A DNA stretch of 64,000 nt from Fictibacillus terranigra (GCF_030412265.1 NZ_JAUHLN010000002.1:310001-374000), one strand, 5' to 3'. Counted from the stretch's first letter, positions 26,959-36,241 are shown. Program-made: numbers and translations. The notes: generated from the sequence alone by a model not told the origin.

Positions 26959-28425
26959 ATGACTGAAGCGAAAGACGTTTCATTCGTTCTTGAAGAAACG
27001 ACGATTGCAGATATTCAAAATGCATTTGATCGGGAACAATTGACATCCGAACAGCTTGTACGCCTTTATCTTCAACAAATTTCTCGTCACAACCTCCGGG
27101 GTTCGAAAATTAATGCAGTGATCGAAATGAATCCTGATGCTCTTCACATCGCAGAATCACTGGATGCTGAACGGTTATCAAAAGGCAAAAGAGGACCTCT
27201 CCACGGCATTCCTGTCCTGCTAAAGGACAATATCAATACAGGGGACGCGATGCATACGAGCGCCGGATCACTTGCCCTGGCCGATTCCTATGCCCTTGAG
27301 GATGCTGGAATAGCAGCAAAACTTCGGGTAGCCGGGGCTGTTATACTAGGTAAAACGAATATGACCGAGTGGGCAAACTTCATGACTGAAAACATGCCGA
27401 ATGGGTTCAGTTCCCGTGGCGGACAAGTATTGAATCCGTATGGCCCAGGATCATTCGATGTCAGCGGTTCAAGCTCGGGTTCCGGAGCTGCTGTCGCTGC
27501 CAATTTTGCAGTGGCTGCCATCGGAACAGAAACGTCAGGGTCCATCCTGTGCCCTGCTTCCGCAAACGGCATCGTAGGCATAAAGCCGACTACAGGATTA
27601 CTCTCCCGTTTTGGAATCATTCCTATTTCCACAAGCCAGGACACAGCCGGTCCTATGGCAAGAACAGTAACGGATGCGGCTATCTTGCTTGGGGCTATGA
27701 CGGGAGTGGATGAACGTGATTCAGCGACAAACAAATCAGTCGGCTCCTTTGAAACGGACTATACCAAATATCTTCAAAACAAAGCGCTGGAAGGAGCGAG
27801 GATCGGTATTTGTTACGATTATTGTACGAAAGATCTCACTCCATCTGAAAAAGAGCGTTTTGATCATGCCATCGAAACCATTAAACAGCAGGGAGGACAG
27901 GTTATCCTCCTGGACTCCGTAACTCCTCTGGAAACTGAGGTTTGGGATTATAACGTACTTATATACGAGTTCAAATCAGGGATTAACCACTATTTAAAGC
28001 AGCATACGAGTCTGGCTTCCATTACTTCCTTACAAGATATCATTGCCTTTAATAAAGATCACTCGGCCGATTGCCTTCAGCATGGGCAGGTTCTTTTGGA
28101 GCAAAGCGAAAAAACATCGGGTACATTAACGGAACCGCAATACTTGGACAGCAGGCTGAACGACCTTCAAAAATCAAAAGCGCTGGGAATCGACAGGGCA
28201 ATGAAAGAATCTCAGCTGGACGCCCTCCTTTACCCTGGGGAAACTGGCTATGGGTTTTCAGCGAAAGCAGGTTACCCATCGATCAGTGTACCGGCAGGCT
28301 ATGACAGCGATGGCAGGCCGTTTGGCATCGTATTTACATCTTCCGCCTTTAAAGAACCGGACTTAATCAGGTTCGCCTATTCCTTTGAACAGGCCACCCT
28401 TCACAGAGTACCTCCAAAACTATAA
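26959..28425 (+). CDS. Amidase-signature family hydrolase
   Basis: 488 residues with the Ser-cisSer-Lys triad: Lys in GIPVLLKDNINT, cis-Ser in DVSGSSSGSGAAVAANFAV, and the nucleophile Ser in GTETSGSILCPA. These enzymes hydrolyse amides or esters. It is most like the stand-alone amidases of Bacillus, not GatA, because GatB/GatC are absent and the C-terminus differs. No signal peptide, so cytoplasmic. CAGGAG precedes ATG. Substrate unknown. Confidence 0.85.
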   Translation: MTEAKDVSFVLEETTIADIQNAFDREQLTSEQLVRLYLQQISRHNLRGSKINAVIEMNPDALHIAESLDAERLSKGKRGPLHGIPVLLKDNINTGDAMHTSAGSLALADSYALEDAGIAAKLRVAGAVILGKTNMTEWANFMTENMPNGFSSRGGQVLNPYGPGSFDVSGSSSGSGAAVAANFAVAAIGTETSGSILCPASANGIVGIKPTTGLLSRFGIIPISTSQDTAGPMARTVTDAAILLGAMTGVDERDSATNKSVGSFETDYTKYLQNKALEGARIGICYDYCTKDLTPSEKERFDHAIETIKQQGGQVILLDSVTPLETEVWDYNVLIYEFKSGINHYLKQHTSLASITSLQDIIAFNKDHSADCLQHGQVLLEQSEKTSGTLTEPQYLDSRLNDLQKSKALGIDRAMKESQLDALLYPGETGYGFSAKAGYPSISVPAGYDSDGRPFGIVFTSSAFKEPDLIRFAYSFEQATLHRVPPKL

Positions 28426-28428
28426 GGA

Positions 28429-28468
28429 AAAAACCAATCCTGCTGGCCATGCAGGATTGGTTTTTTTT
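28429..28468. terminator. Terminator between amidase and threonine aldolase
   Basis: CCAATCCTGC / GCAGGATTGG stem flanked by A and T runs, usable in both directions. Confidence 0.88.
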
Positions 28469-28481
28469 CGAGATTACAGGA

Positions 28482-29521
28482 TTAGTGAAAAATTACCCTA
28501 GCGGATACAACTTTTGAAATCTTATCAATGGCCTGGCCAATCTCTTTAAGGGATACATCATAATGAGTAGTAAAACGGATCGTTTGCGGACCGAACGCAA
28601 CAGCAAGCACCCCTTCTTCTTTCAGCAGCTGGAGAAAATGACTGGCCGAAAATCCAGTTTGCCCTATATTCACAAGGACAATGTTCGTCTCTACCCTGTT
28701 TTCAATAAAAAGGGAGGGCTGTTCCCCCAGGTGCTGCGCCAGCCTTTTTGCTTTTTCGTGGTCCTCAGGAAGACGGTCAGCCATCTTCTTCAAAGCAATC
28801 ATTCCGGGAGCAGCCAGTACACCGCCTTGTCGAAGCCCTCCGCCAAGACGTTTTCTCCACTTCCTGGCATGCTGAATAAACGAAGCAGGACCTGCCAATA
28901 TCGACCCGGCCGGGGCACCCAGGCCTTTCGATAAACAGATTTGTACGGTATCACTATAGATTGAGAGATTCTTAACCGGTACACCGATGGATGCAGCCGC
29001 ATTAAAAAGTCTGGCCCCGTCAAGGTGGACAGGTATTTCATGGTGACGGCATATTCTATAAAGAGCGGCCATATCTTTTGGGGACGTAACCGCTCCTCCA
29101 GCCCGATTATGGGTGTTCTCAAGGCAAACAAGGCTTGTCTCAGGATGATGGATGTCTTCACCTCTGATCGCGTGCAATAAATCTTCGGTTTGTATGGTTC
29201 CCCTGACGCCTTTAACTGCCCTTGGCTGTACTCCGGCAAAGGCAGAAGCTGCAGCCGCTTCATACATAAAAATGTGTGAGTCGGCTTCCATAATGACTTC
29301 ACTTCCTGAAACCGAATGGGTAAGAATGGCCCTTGATTTCCTTGGGTGCCGCTCGTAACAAACAAGGCATTTTCCTTTCCAAGAATTTCAGCGGCCGTCT
29401 CTTCTAATTCATTAATCGAAGGGTCTTCACCATACACATCGTCCCCTACCTCTGCTTCATACATCGCCCTGCGCATCTCTTCCGTCGGTTTTGTTACCGT
29501 ATCGCTTCTCAGATCAATCAT
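28482..29521 (-). pseudogene. ltaA: L-threonine aldolase interrupted by a 1-bp frameshift
   Basis: PLP enzyme splitting threonine into glycine and acetaldehyde. The N-terminal part ([20 protein letters not shown]...VTSGTQGNQ) reads from 29521. The rest ([33 protein letters not shown] Lys in [13 protein letters not shown]) continues in another frame to 28482. The two join at 29328-29332, where the run CCC (GGG in the coding strand) is one base short: expected NQ-x-AILTHS. Apart from this, the 346-codon gene is intact and well conserved, so either a very recent inactivation or a sequencing error. Confidence 0.85.
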
Positions 29522-29587
29522 GGACAGCCCTCACATCTTTTTGTTTTTTTATCTATAGTAACACAATTATCTGACAATTAATAAGAA

Positions 29588-29630
29588 AAGCTCAAGCGCT
29601 CTGTTAAAGTCCGACAAGCGCTGGAGCTAG
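29588..29630. repeat. Inverted repeat resembling a dispersed Bacillus repeat
   Basis: AGCTCAAGCGC (29590-29600) and GCGCTGGAGCT (29617-29627) pair in 10 of 11 positions around an 16-bp loop. Similar GACAAGCGCTGGAGCTAGACA units recur in many Bacillaceae genomes as I recall. Only this copy is seen in the window. Confidence 0.45.
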
Positions 29631-29664
29631 ACAATTTCTCCAGGATCTTAGGTTTCGGTTAATG

Positions 29665-30474
29665 TTAGCGGCGGTCTGCGACCAATGCTCGGGGCTTTAC
29701 ATCATCCATAGGTATTGCATAATCGGCGGAGAGGTCCGCGTGTCTGTTCGTCTTTTGCACCTCAAGCATGATTTTCTGATAATTCAAGGAAAAGACTGCA
29801 AGGCTTCCAATTTGCGTACCTATCCTGATCCCTTCAACAGTGTCTATGCGGAAATGAACACCAGCCCATAATCGGGAAGCCGCCTCCTCTTCGGCTATTT
29901 GCTGCAATTTCTCTTTTTCATGAGGAAAGAAGTGAGAAAGTATTGTTTTTGCACAACCCGCAACTGCTGCATGACCAGAAACATATGCAGGATAGCTTGG
30001 AGTGTTGATCATGGTTTGTAATGCCGGATCCAACTGTACGGGTCTTGCCACATCCCAGACATATTTAAAATGCCACACAGCACAAAGGGTATCGGAAATG
30101 CCCTGCTGCAACACAGACAGCAATCTTGCAGCGAGCGGAGGCGACAGGTGATACGCTTCGATCAGTTTTCCGGCGATGAGAGACCAATTGGTTGTTGGAA
30201 GCCCCGCATAATATTTTGCTATTTTCTCTTGCTTGGCTGTCAGGTTATTCAATGCTGATCTGACGATGGCTAACTCTTTTCCGGAAAAATCAATTTCTGA
30301 TGGGTCTTTGACCTTCCATTCAATTACTTCTCCCTTAAAATTGGTAAACTCTCCCCTTCTATTTCTTTTTAAGAAATGGGTCGGCCAATTCCCAGCCGTC
30401 GCTTCAACGCCTGCAGTTACTGATTTCGTTTGAACATGTGATGTCCAGGATGGATACAATCTGTGTTTAGCCAT
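29665..30474 (-). CDS. Vanadium haloperoxidase-like / PAP2 superfamily protein
   Basis: 269 residues, soluble. It has the three PAP2/haloperoxidase vanadate-phosphate motifs: KYVWDVARP (K-x6-RP), PSYPAYVSGHAAVAG (SGH) and SRLWAGVHFRID (SR-x5-H-x3-D). The long N-terminal helical region and lack of membrane spans favour the haloperoxidase-like group over lipid phosphatases. It may act as a phosphatase or a vanadium enzyme; sequence cannot decide. ATG 30474 has GGAGGA 4-5 nt upstream. Single gene. Confidence 0.8.
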   Translation of the reverse strand: MAKHRLYPSWTSHVQTKSVTAGVEATAGNWPTHFLKRNRRGEFTNFKGEVIEWKVKDPSEIDFSGKELAIVRSALNNLTAKQEKIAKYYAGLPTTNWSLIAGKLIEAYHLSPPLAARLLSVLQQGISDTLCAVWHFKYVWDVARPVQLDPALQTMINTPSYPAYVSGHAAVAGCAKTILSHFFPHEKEKLQQIAEEEAASRLWAGVHFRIDTVEGIRIGTQIGSLAVFSLNYQKIMLEVQKTNRHADLSADYAIPMDDVKPRALVADRR

Positions 30475-30625
30475 ACATTCCTCCATAGGTGTTAAAATTA
30501 GTTCTATACGTTAACCATATGGAAGAAATGAAAAATATTTCTCGGAATTTTCAGAAACAATGACTTTTCTTTTTTAGGGTTTCCTTACATAATAAGAGAG
30601 AGTAAGAATACTAGGAGGTTGGAAA

Positions 30626-30901
30626 ATGAATTATTATGCAGTACGTCTTCCGATTCTGGATGAAGAGAAAAGCCAAGTTTATCGCGAGGAACATCTGAAT
30701 TACTTGGCTGCATTAGCAGATCAAGGGAACATCTTTACATATGGGCGATTCACAGACGGATCGGGCGGACTGGTTATATATAAAGCGAAGGACCTGGATG
30801 AAGCGACTTCTCTAGCCAAGAAGGACCCCTACGTAACGTCAGGGGCAAGAGATTTTGTTATTAATGAATGGGCGATGAATACAGACGTCCTTTCCCGATG
30901 A
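30626..30901 (+). CDS. YciI-family protein
   Basis: 91 residues, ferredoxin-like YciI fold. YREEHLNYLAALADQGNIFTYGRFTDGSGGLVIYKAKD has the conserved His and the Gly-rich turn, and DPYVTSGARDFVINEW closes the domain. YciI proteins are small putative enzymes related to muconolactone isomerases, mostly of unknown role. TAGGAGG lies 8 nt before ATG; monocistronic. Confidence 0.82.
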   Translation: MNYYAVRLPILDEEKSQVYREEHLNYLAALADQGNIFTYGRFTDGSGGLVIYKAKDLDEATSLAKKDPYVTSGARDFVINEWAMNTDVLSR

Positions 30902-30911
30902 TGGATACGAG

Positions 30912-30945
30912 AAACCCAGTAAACGGCTGTTTACTGGGTTTTTTC
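30912..30945. terminator. Terminator between the YciI gene and a convergent small gene
   Basis: AACCCAGTAAAC-GGCT-GTTTACTGGGTT, a perfect 12-bp stem, then TTTTTC; overlaps the 3' end of the minus-strand gene. Confidence 0.88.
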
Positions 30946-31215
30946 ACGTATATAGCGGATGAAGCCCTCCTTGGAACCGTCATTTTCCAGCAGCTGCTTT
31001 ACATAATAAACATCCTTTAGAGGACCTTTCTCTTCAAAAGAAGCCAATAACCAGGAAGACCTGGGATCTTCGGCCAATTCCTGATACCATCCCTGCTCTT
31101 TTAATTGTTTCAAATTGGCCTGCAGATCAGGATCTTTTATTCTAAAAATATGTTTTTTAATGAACCCTGCAATCCCAGCACCTGCTAAGAGAAGCAAAAG
31201 TAGTCCAGTTAACAT
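30931..31215 (-). CDS. Small membrane-anchored protein, unknown function
   Basis: 94 residues with one N-terminal span (LTGLLLLLLAGAGIAGFI, 2-19) and a charged cytoplasmic-type domain (DPDLQANLKQLKEQGWYQELAEDPRSSWLLASFEEKG). AAGGAG is 6 nt before ATG. It begins 9 bp after the methyltransferase gene on the same strand, so the two are cotranscribed. Family not recognised. Confidence 0.6.
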   Translation of the reverse strand: MLTGLLLLLLAGAGIAGFIKKHIFRIKDPDLQANLKQLKEQGWYQELAEDPRSSWLLASFEEKGPLKDVYYVKQLLENDGSKEGFIRYIREKTQ

Positions 31216-31224
31216 AGAATCTCC

Positions 31225-32001
31225 TTATTCAGCCAGTTCAATAACTGCATAATGAAATTTGGATGACGGGCGCTTTATTACTGTAAATCCAAACTCCTCA
31301 AACCTGGAGCTCCTAAAATGGTCCTTTAATACAATTCTTTTCGTTGCCACACGTTTGGCTTCCTTTATCGTTTCTTCAGTCATTGGCACATAGGAAGCCA
31401 TACCTTTTATGCCTTTCAGGCCCGGTGAGTCGATGGATTCCTCGAACATCGGATCAAAATACACGACATCAAAAGAATTGTCAGGCAGCCTTTTCAAATA
31501 GGAAAAATGATCTTCATTCAGAATGGTAATCCGGCGCATCGCGGCATCCATTTCCGGCAAGCCGCTTTCCCATGTGCAAAGGCCGCTTTCGACCAAAAAA
31601 GCGATATAGCGGTTCTTCTCGATACCAACGATCTTTCCCTCGCTGCCAACAGCCAAACTGCAAACAATGGCATCCGAAGCCAGTCCTGCTGTACAGTCCA
31701 GCAACGTCATTCCTTTATCAAGTGCAGCTGCTGAAAGTAAAGGATCCGCTTCACCCCGCAGGATTTGTTTTACCCGAAACATAGAAGAATTGGGATGAAA
31801 AAAAAGCGGCTCTGATTGACCCAATGGATGCAGCGTTAATTTTTCTTTTCCTACCATTAATATATGATCATTAAATTGGGTATGTAAGGAAGATATAGAT
31901 TGGTTTTTTCTTGAAACCAGCCGTCCGTTCACCATTCGGCTGATCTTTTCGGCCTTTTCAATCAGTTGCTCATTAAATTTTCCAGCTGTAGTTACGATCA
32001 T
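31225..32001 (-). CDS. RsmJ-like class I SAM-dependent methyltransferase
   Basis: 258 residues. Motif I is LLDCTAGLASDAIVCSLAVGSEGKIVGIEKN and motif IV is VVYFDPMF, which with the N-terminal domain resembles the RsmJ (16S rRNA m2G1516) family. Enzymes of this group in Firmicutes are not well characterised. The start is ATG 32001, with AGGTGA 8 nt upstream; the open frame extends to 32040 without a better site. It heads a two-gene unit with the small membrane protein. Confidence 0.75.
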   Translation of the reverse strand: MIVTTAGKFNEQLIEKAEKISRMVNGRLVSRKNQSISSLHTQFNDHILMVGKEKLTLHPLGQSEPLFFHPNSSMFRVKQILRGEADPLLSAAALDKGMTLLDCTAGLASDAIVCSLAVGSEGKIVGIEKNRYIAFLVESGLCTWESGLPEMDAAMRRITILNEDHFSYLKRLPDNSFDVVYFDPMFEESIDSPGLKGIKGMASYVPMTEETIKEAKRVATKRIVLKDHFRSSRFEEFGFTVIKRPSSKFHYAVIELAE

Positions 32002-32107
32002 ATCCGTTTCACCTGTTACTTTTTTATTTAATCTTATCATCTATATCACATTTATCAGCATAGGGCAATATTCTACTGGTCTGGCATCATCGAAAAGGAG
32101 GAATGAA

Positions 32108-34282
32108 ATGAGAGACAAAGGCATCTTTCATAGAACTGGTAAGGGCGCTTTCAAATTCCGGAAGCTCATAATAGTTGTATGGGTAATAGCGGCCGCTGCT
32201 TTAAGTGTCCTTGCGTTCAGACTTCCAGATTCATTAAGCGGAAGCGGCTTTGAGATGGAAGGCACCTTCAAAAAAGTAGAAAATATCATGCAGGATGAGT
32301 TTCATCAACCAAAGTCTTCTGTCATGATATTGTTTCAATCCAGCCGTCATTCACCCAATAATCCCGAATACAGAAAGATTGTAGAAGAGACATTAATAAA
32401 ATTAAAATCTGTGGATCATGCGGTAAGTGTAACATCACCCTATACCGCAGAGAAGATGATTAAAGGCAAAACAGCCTATGCCACCGTGAATTTTGACAGA
32501 AGCTTCGGAGAGTTGAAGGAATCCATAAAGCAGATCAGAAACAAGACGAAAAGCACAAAGGATATTAAGATCGGGATCACAGGAGGCCCTGTCATTGCAG
32601 AGGATATGAACACGGCCAGCCAAAAGGACCTGGCCCGCGCAGAAGCAATCGGACTCCCTGCGGCATTAATCATTTTGCTCTTGGCGTTTGGCGGTCTAAT
32701 CGCAGCGGGTCTGCCCATTATTGTCGGCTTGGTCAGCGTGGTCTGCTCAATGGGAATTCTTTTTATTGTCGGGCAGGAATTTAGCTTAACCATTTTTATT
32801 CTCAATGTCGTGCCGATGATCGGGCTTGCTCTTGGAATTGATTTTGCACTTTTGCTCGTCAACCGGTTCAGAGAAGAGCTTGAGCACCAGAGCATCGAGG
32901 AAGCTGTCGTTATCTCTGTTCAGACTGCTGGAAGATCGATTGCCTTCTCTGGGTTTTGTGTGTTCTTGGGACTTTCAGGGATGCTGCTGATAGAGATTGA
33001 TATCTTCAGGTCTGTTGCACTCGGCGGAATGGTCGTTGTCATTATTTCTGTTATTAATGCTCTGACTTTTCTTCCTGCCGTTTTGGGAGTGCTCGGTAAA
33101 CGAATCAACTCACTCATGCTGTTGAAGAAAAGAAACGGCCGTTCCGGGTGGAGAAGCTTCGCCTCTTTCATCATGAAAAGGCCTTTGATCATGCTCATTT
33201 GCTCTGTAGCCATCCTAATCCTGGCTATCATGCCTGTCCATCATTTAAAGCTTTCCATTCCTGAGGCAGAATCACTTCCCCCTCATTATGAATCGAGGAT
33301 CATGTTTGAGCGCTTTGAAGGTACTTTTGGCAAAAAGGAATTGTATCCAGTAACGATTGTAGCTGCCGCCCGCGGTAAGCTTCTGACCGAAAAGCAATTA
33401 TCGAACGCCAGTCAACTCGTTGAACGGCTGGAAAAGGAAAAAATAATCGATCATGTGGACTCCCTTTTCTCGTACACTGGTCATCTTACACCTTCAGAAA
33501 TTATTGCAGCCACTCGAACCGAACAAGGTAACGAAAAGTTAAAACCCGTGATTTACCGCTATGTAAATGATAACAAAACAGTAATCCGAGCTTACCTTTC
33601 GATTGGAGTCACATCAGAAGCAGCTAAAGAGTGGGTGGAAAAATGGCAAGGCGAAGAAAACGGATTAATACTTAGTCTCGGAGGGTCGACCAAGTTTAAT
33701 CAGGAAATCTTTCATGAGATCGTGGACAAAACACCAGCCGGCCTTGCCATTGTACTTCTGTCGACGTTCGTTGTTCTCCTTATCGCCTTTCAATCCTTGT
33801 TTATCCCTTTAAAAGCGATTGTCATGAATGTGCTTAGCCTCTCAGCCACATTCGGCATTTTAGTATGGATCTTTCAAAGCGGATACTTAATGGATCCGGT
33901 CGGTATCGGTTTGATGATTCCCGTCTTTACGTTCGGCATTGTGTTTGGACTCAGTATGGATTATGAAGTTTTTCTCATATCAAGAATTCAGGAAGTCTAT
34001 CAGGAAACCGGAAATAATGATCAGGCAACACTTGAAGGTTTAACTTCCACTTCTAAGATCATAACCTCTGCCGCTGCCATCATGATCGTGATTACCGGTT
34101 CGTTCGTTTTTACCGATGTAATGCCAGTAAAGCAAATCGGAATCGCTATTGCTCTCGCCATCTTCATTGACGCCACACTAGTCAGGATGATTCTCGTACC
34201 TTCTCTCATGAGATTGATGGGAAGCTGGAACTGGTGGCTGCCTTTCAAGAAGCAGAATAAGCAAAAGAACCATGCTCATTAG
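32108..34282 (+). CDS. MMPL/RND-family membrane exporter (YdfJ-like)
   Basis: 724 residues with the 12-TM double layout: TM1, a large outer loop (about 45-180), five spans, then TM7, a second loop (about 380-545) and five spans. The GxxxDY-type proton-relay region is visible as LGIDFALLLVNRFREEL and GLSMDYEVFLISRIQE. MMPL proteins export lipids or amphiphiles; B. subtilis YdfJ is about this length. AAAAGGAGG precedes ATG. Substrate unknown. Confidence 0.87.
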   Translation: MRDKGIFHRTGKGAFKFRKLIIVVWVIAAAALSVLAFRLPDSLSGSGFEMEGTFKKVENIMQDEFHQPKSSVMILFQSSRHSPNNPEYRKIVEETLIKLKSVDHAVSVTSPYTAEKMIKGKTAYATVNFDRSFGELKESIKQIRNKTKSTKDIKIGITGGPVIAEDMNTASQKDLARAEAIGLPAALIILLLAFGGLIAAGLPIIVGLVSVVCSMGILFIVGQEFSLTIFILNVVPMIGLALGIDFALLLVNRFREELEHQSIEEAVVISVQTAGRSIAFSGFCVFLGLSGMLLIEIDIFRSVALGGMVVVIISVINALTFLPAVLGVLGKRINSLMLLKKRNGRSGWRSFASFIMKRPLIMLICSVAILILAIMPVHHLKLSIPEAESLPPHYESRIMFERFEGTFGKKELYPVTIVAAARGKLLTEKQLSNASQLVERLEKEKIIDHVDSLFSYTGHLTPSEIIAATRTEQGNEKLKPVIYRYVNDNKTVIRAYLSIGVTSEAAKEWVEKWQGEENGLILSLGGSTKFNQEIFHEIVDKTPAGLAIVLLSTFVVLLIAFQSLFIPLKAIVMNVLSLSATFGILVWIFQSGYLMDPVGIGLMIPVFTFGIVFGLSMDYEVFLISRIQEVYQETGNNDQATLEGLTSTSKIITSAAAIMIVITGSFVFTDVMPVKQIGIAIALAIFIDATLVRMILVPSLMRLMGSWNWWLPFKKQNKQKNHAH

Positions 34283-34287
34283 GGTGT

Positions 34288-34352
34288 CTTTGTCGTGCGT
34301 GATGATGCTTTTAGATGACAAATTTTGCAGAAAGACACCTGCAAAAAAAACA
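34288..34352 (+). terminator. Long-loop hairpin after the MMPL gene
   Basis: GGTGTCTTT (34284-34293 region) pairs with AAAGACACC (34333-34342 region) around a ~40-nt loop, followed by an A-rich tract. No T run follows on the plus strand, so a terminator role is uncertain. Confidence 0.3.
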
Positions 34353-34414
34353 TCTGTTGCCTGGAAACGATTGAATATATAATAAAAAGAAAACACAGGC
34401 AGAAGGTGAATCAT

Positions 34415-34993
34415 TTGATACTGTTAATTTTGGTCTTATCCTATCTCATCGGTTCTGTTCCATTTGCTCTTATCATAGGAAAATGGAAATATGGAATTGA
34501 TATCCGTGAGCACGGCAGCGGGAATTTGGGCGGCACAAACACCTTTCGGATTCTTGGAAAAAAAGCAGGGTTTATTGTAACGATCTCCGACATTCTTAAA
34601 GGAACACTTGCAGCATCTCTTCCGTGGCTGCTGAATACGGATCTGCATATTCTATTGGCTGGAATACCCGCAGTCATCGGACATTGTTATCCGATCTTTG
34701 CAAAGTTTAAGGGCGGAAAAGCAGTAGCAACCTCAGCAGGAATCCTGCTGTTCTATGCTCCGGTCATGTTTTTGCTGCTTGTTGCAGTTTTCTTCATCGT
34801 CCTATACCTCACGAAATATGTTTCTTTATCTTCCCTAGTCGCATGTACGGCGGCTGTGATCTATGGAGTCATCATCCGTGACATTCTGTTGATCATTGTT
34901 ATGGCGGCTTTCCTTATATTTCTGCTCTATCGGCACAGGTCCAACATCGGAAGAATTATCGCTAAAACCGAACCGAAAATTAAATGGCTATAA
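34415..34993 (+). CDS. plsY: Acyl-phosphate:glycerol-3-phosphate acyltransferase, PlsY family
   Basis: 192 residues, about five spans, with the three PlsY motifs: [19 protein letters not shown] (motif 1), the [21 protein letters not shown] block (motif 2) and KYVSLSSL (motif 3). PlsY acylates glycerol 3-phosphate using acyl-phosphate, the first step of phospholipid synthesis. I chose TTG 34415, where AAGGTGA is 6 nt upstream and the length equals PlsY; a frame extending to 34325 is probably not translated. It may be a second plsY copy; the partner parCE or plsX genes are not here. Confidence 0.87.
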   Translation: MILLILVLSYLIGSVPFALIIGKWKYGIDIREHGSGNLGGTNTFRILGKKAGFIVTISDILKGTLAASLPWLLNTDLHILLAGIPAVIGHCYPIFAKFKGGKAVATSAGILLFYAPVMFLLLVAVFFIVLYLTKYVSLSSLVACTAAVIYGVIIRDILLIIVMAAFLIFLLYRHRSNIGRIIAKTEPKIKWL

Positions 34994-34995
34994 TA

Positions 34996-35024
34996 AGCGT
35001 TCCGGCAGGAATGCTTTTTTTATT
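34996..35024 (+). terminator. Terminator of plsY
   Basis: AGCGTTCC-GGCA-GGAATGCT stem followed by seven T. Confidence 0.8.
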
Positions 35025-35122
35025 TTCAAAAAATCCGCATTTGTCCGTTACCGAGCAGGGCGAACGTACATAGGCTGTATGGTGATATATACCTAATATT
35101 ATTCAATGACGGAGGGACAATA

Positions 35123-35452
35123 ATGGAAAATAAGAAAATAAATGCACCTATGGCACCGATGAATAAACCAGTAAACGCCCCGGTTAACGCACCTGTCAAC
35201 ATACCCATCAATAAATCACTGAACATGCCGGTTGCTCCAAGCAAGCCTGCGTTCGCGCATCATCATCACGGCGGTTATGATGGTTATGGTTATGGAACTG
35301 GCTACGGCTATGGAGCCGGATTGGGCTTTGGCGGAAGACACGGCTATACATTAATTATTGTTTTGTTTATCTTATTGATCATTATCGGCTGCTCCTGTTG
35401 GTCTGGTTTCTCAGGAGAAGAATGCTGCGAAAGCAGCAGTAGCAGCAGTTAA
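35123..35452 (+). CDS. YjcZ-like small hydrophobic protein with Asn/Pro repeats
   Basis: 109 residues in four zones: repeats of the type PVNAPVNAPVNIPINK (about 8-40), a His/Gly/Tyr stretch (HHHHGGYDGYGYGTGYGYG), a single span with the YjcZ-family block GYTLIIVLFILLIIIGCSC, and a Cys/Ser tail (ECCESSSSSS). YjcZ/YrzI-type mini-proteins are made in sporulation, and the C-terminal part is typical. The repeat-rich N-terminus is not part of the usual 30-50 residue family members. CGGAGGG is 7 nt before ATG. Single gene with strong terminator. Confidence 0.7.
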   Translation: MENKKINAPMAPMNKPVNAPVNAPVNIPINKSLNMPVAPSKPAFAHHHHGGYDGYGYGTGYGYGAGLGFGGRHGYTLIIVLFILLIIIGCSCWSGFSGEECCESSSSSS

Positions 35453-35466
35453 AAGGGGCATTAAAA

Positions 35467-35503
35467 AAAGAAAGCGGAGAACGATCCCCCCGCTTTCTTT
35501 TTC
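35467..35503. terminator. Terminator between the YjcZ-like gene and the amt operon end
   Basis: AAGAAAGCGG / CCGCTTTCTT stem flanked by A and T runs; serves both convergent units. Confidence 0.85.
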
Positions 35504-36241
35504 TTATTTCATTGTGACATAAAGATCCTCAAGCGTTTCAATCCCTTTTTCTTTACACAGCCGCAATAAGCTTCTCCATAGTTCAGCCATGATTAAGACA
35601 TCTCCTTCAGCGGTATGCCTGTTCCTGCACTCGATGTTGAAATAAGAGGCTGCACTGTCCAATGTTTCAAAGGTTTCAGAACCTACTAACCTTTCTGTAA
35701 TCAATGCCAGTTCAAGAGCCGGCTGTTTTAGAGAAGAACGGTATCTTTTCCACAAAAAGTGATTAATGAAAGCCAAATCATGCGAGATATGATACCCAAT
35801 GATCATTCCTCCCGAGAGAAAGCGAAGGAATGCCTCTGATTTCTCATCCAATGTTGGTGCGTTCTTTACATCTTCTTCAAAAATTCCAGTAAGAATGCTA
35901 ATTTCCTCTGGAATTTTGACACAAGGATTGATTAGCTGACTAAACTGGTCAACGACCTTGAAATTCTTTATTTTAGCTGCTGCTATCGAGAAAATCTGGT
36001 CGCCGTGTTCCGGTCGGAAACCTGTTGTCTCTGTATCCAAAATGATAAATAAAATATCCTCGAGCCTTGTTTTTAGATCCGCTCGTTTTGAAGCTTTCTC
36101 TTTCAGAATTTTTCTGATCCAGGCTTCATGCTGAAAGGAACCGGGGCTGCCGGCAGGAACTTCCTCCCTTTTCAACCCAAGGCTGAATAAACGGTTCATG
36201 ATATACTTGAGATTTCTTTCAGATCCCGGTTGATTGTTCAA
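35504..36241 (-). CDS. DnaQ-like 3'-5' exonuclease (DEDDh), third gene of the amt operon
   Basis: 245 residues. Exo I FIILDTETTGFRPEHGD (about residue 70), Exo II around IGYHISHDLAFINHF and Exo III RHTAEGDVLIMAEL (His and Asp) are intact, so it should be an active DEDDh nuclease. The N-terminal 65 residues are outside the nuclease fold. TTG 36241 is used because AGAGAGG is 8 nt upstream. It overlaps the preceding nucleotidyltransferase gene by 23 bp. Such exonucleases recur next to DUF294 nucleotidyltransferases, so it may act with that enzyme (removing nucleotides or degrading a nucleotide signal) rather than in replication. Confidence 0.88.
   Translation of the reverse strand: MNNQPGSERNLKYIMNRLFSLGLKREEVPAGSPGSFQHEAWIRKILKEKASKRADLKTRLEDILFIILDTETTGFRPEHGDQIFSIAAAKIKNFKVVDQFSQLINPCVKIPEEISILTGIFEEDVKNAPTLDEKSEAFLRFLSGGMIIGYHISHDLAFINHFLWKRYRSSLKQPALELALITERLVGSETFETLDSAASYFNIECRNRHTAEGDVLIMAELWRSLLRLCKEKGIETLEDLYVTMK

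Noticed and set aside
28799-29327. Separate short protein from the first frame of the aldolase
   Set aside because: After residue ~65 its sequence is out of frame with threonine aldolase and looks random; it is an effect of the frameshift.
34288-34352. Riboswitch before plsY
   Set aside because: Only one 9-bp stem with a long unstructured loop; no known aptamer motif.
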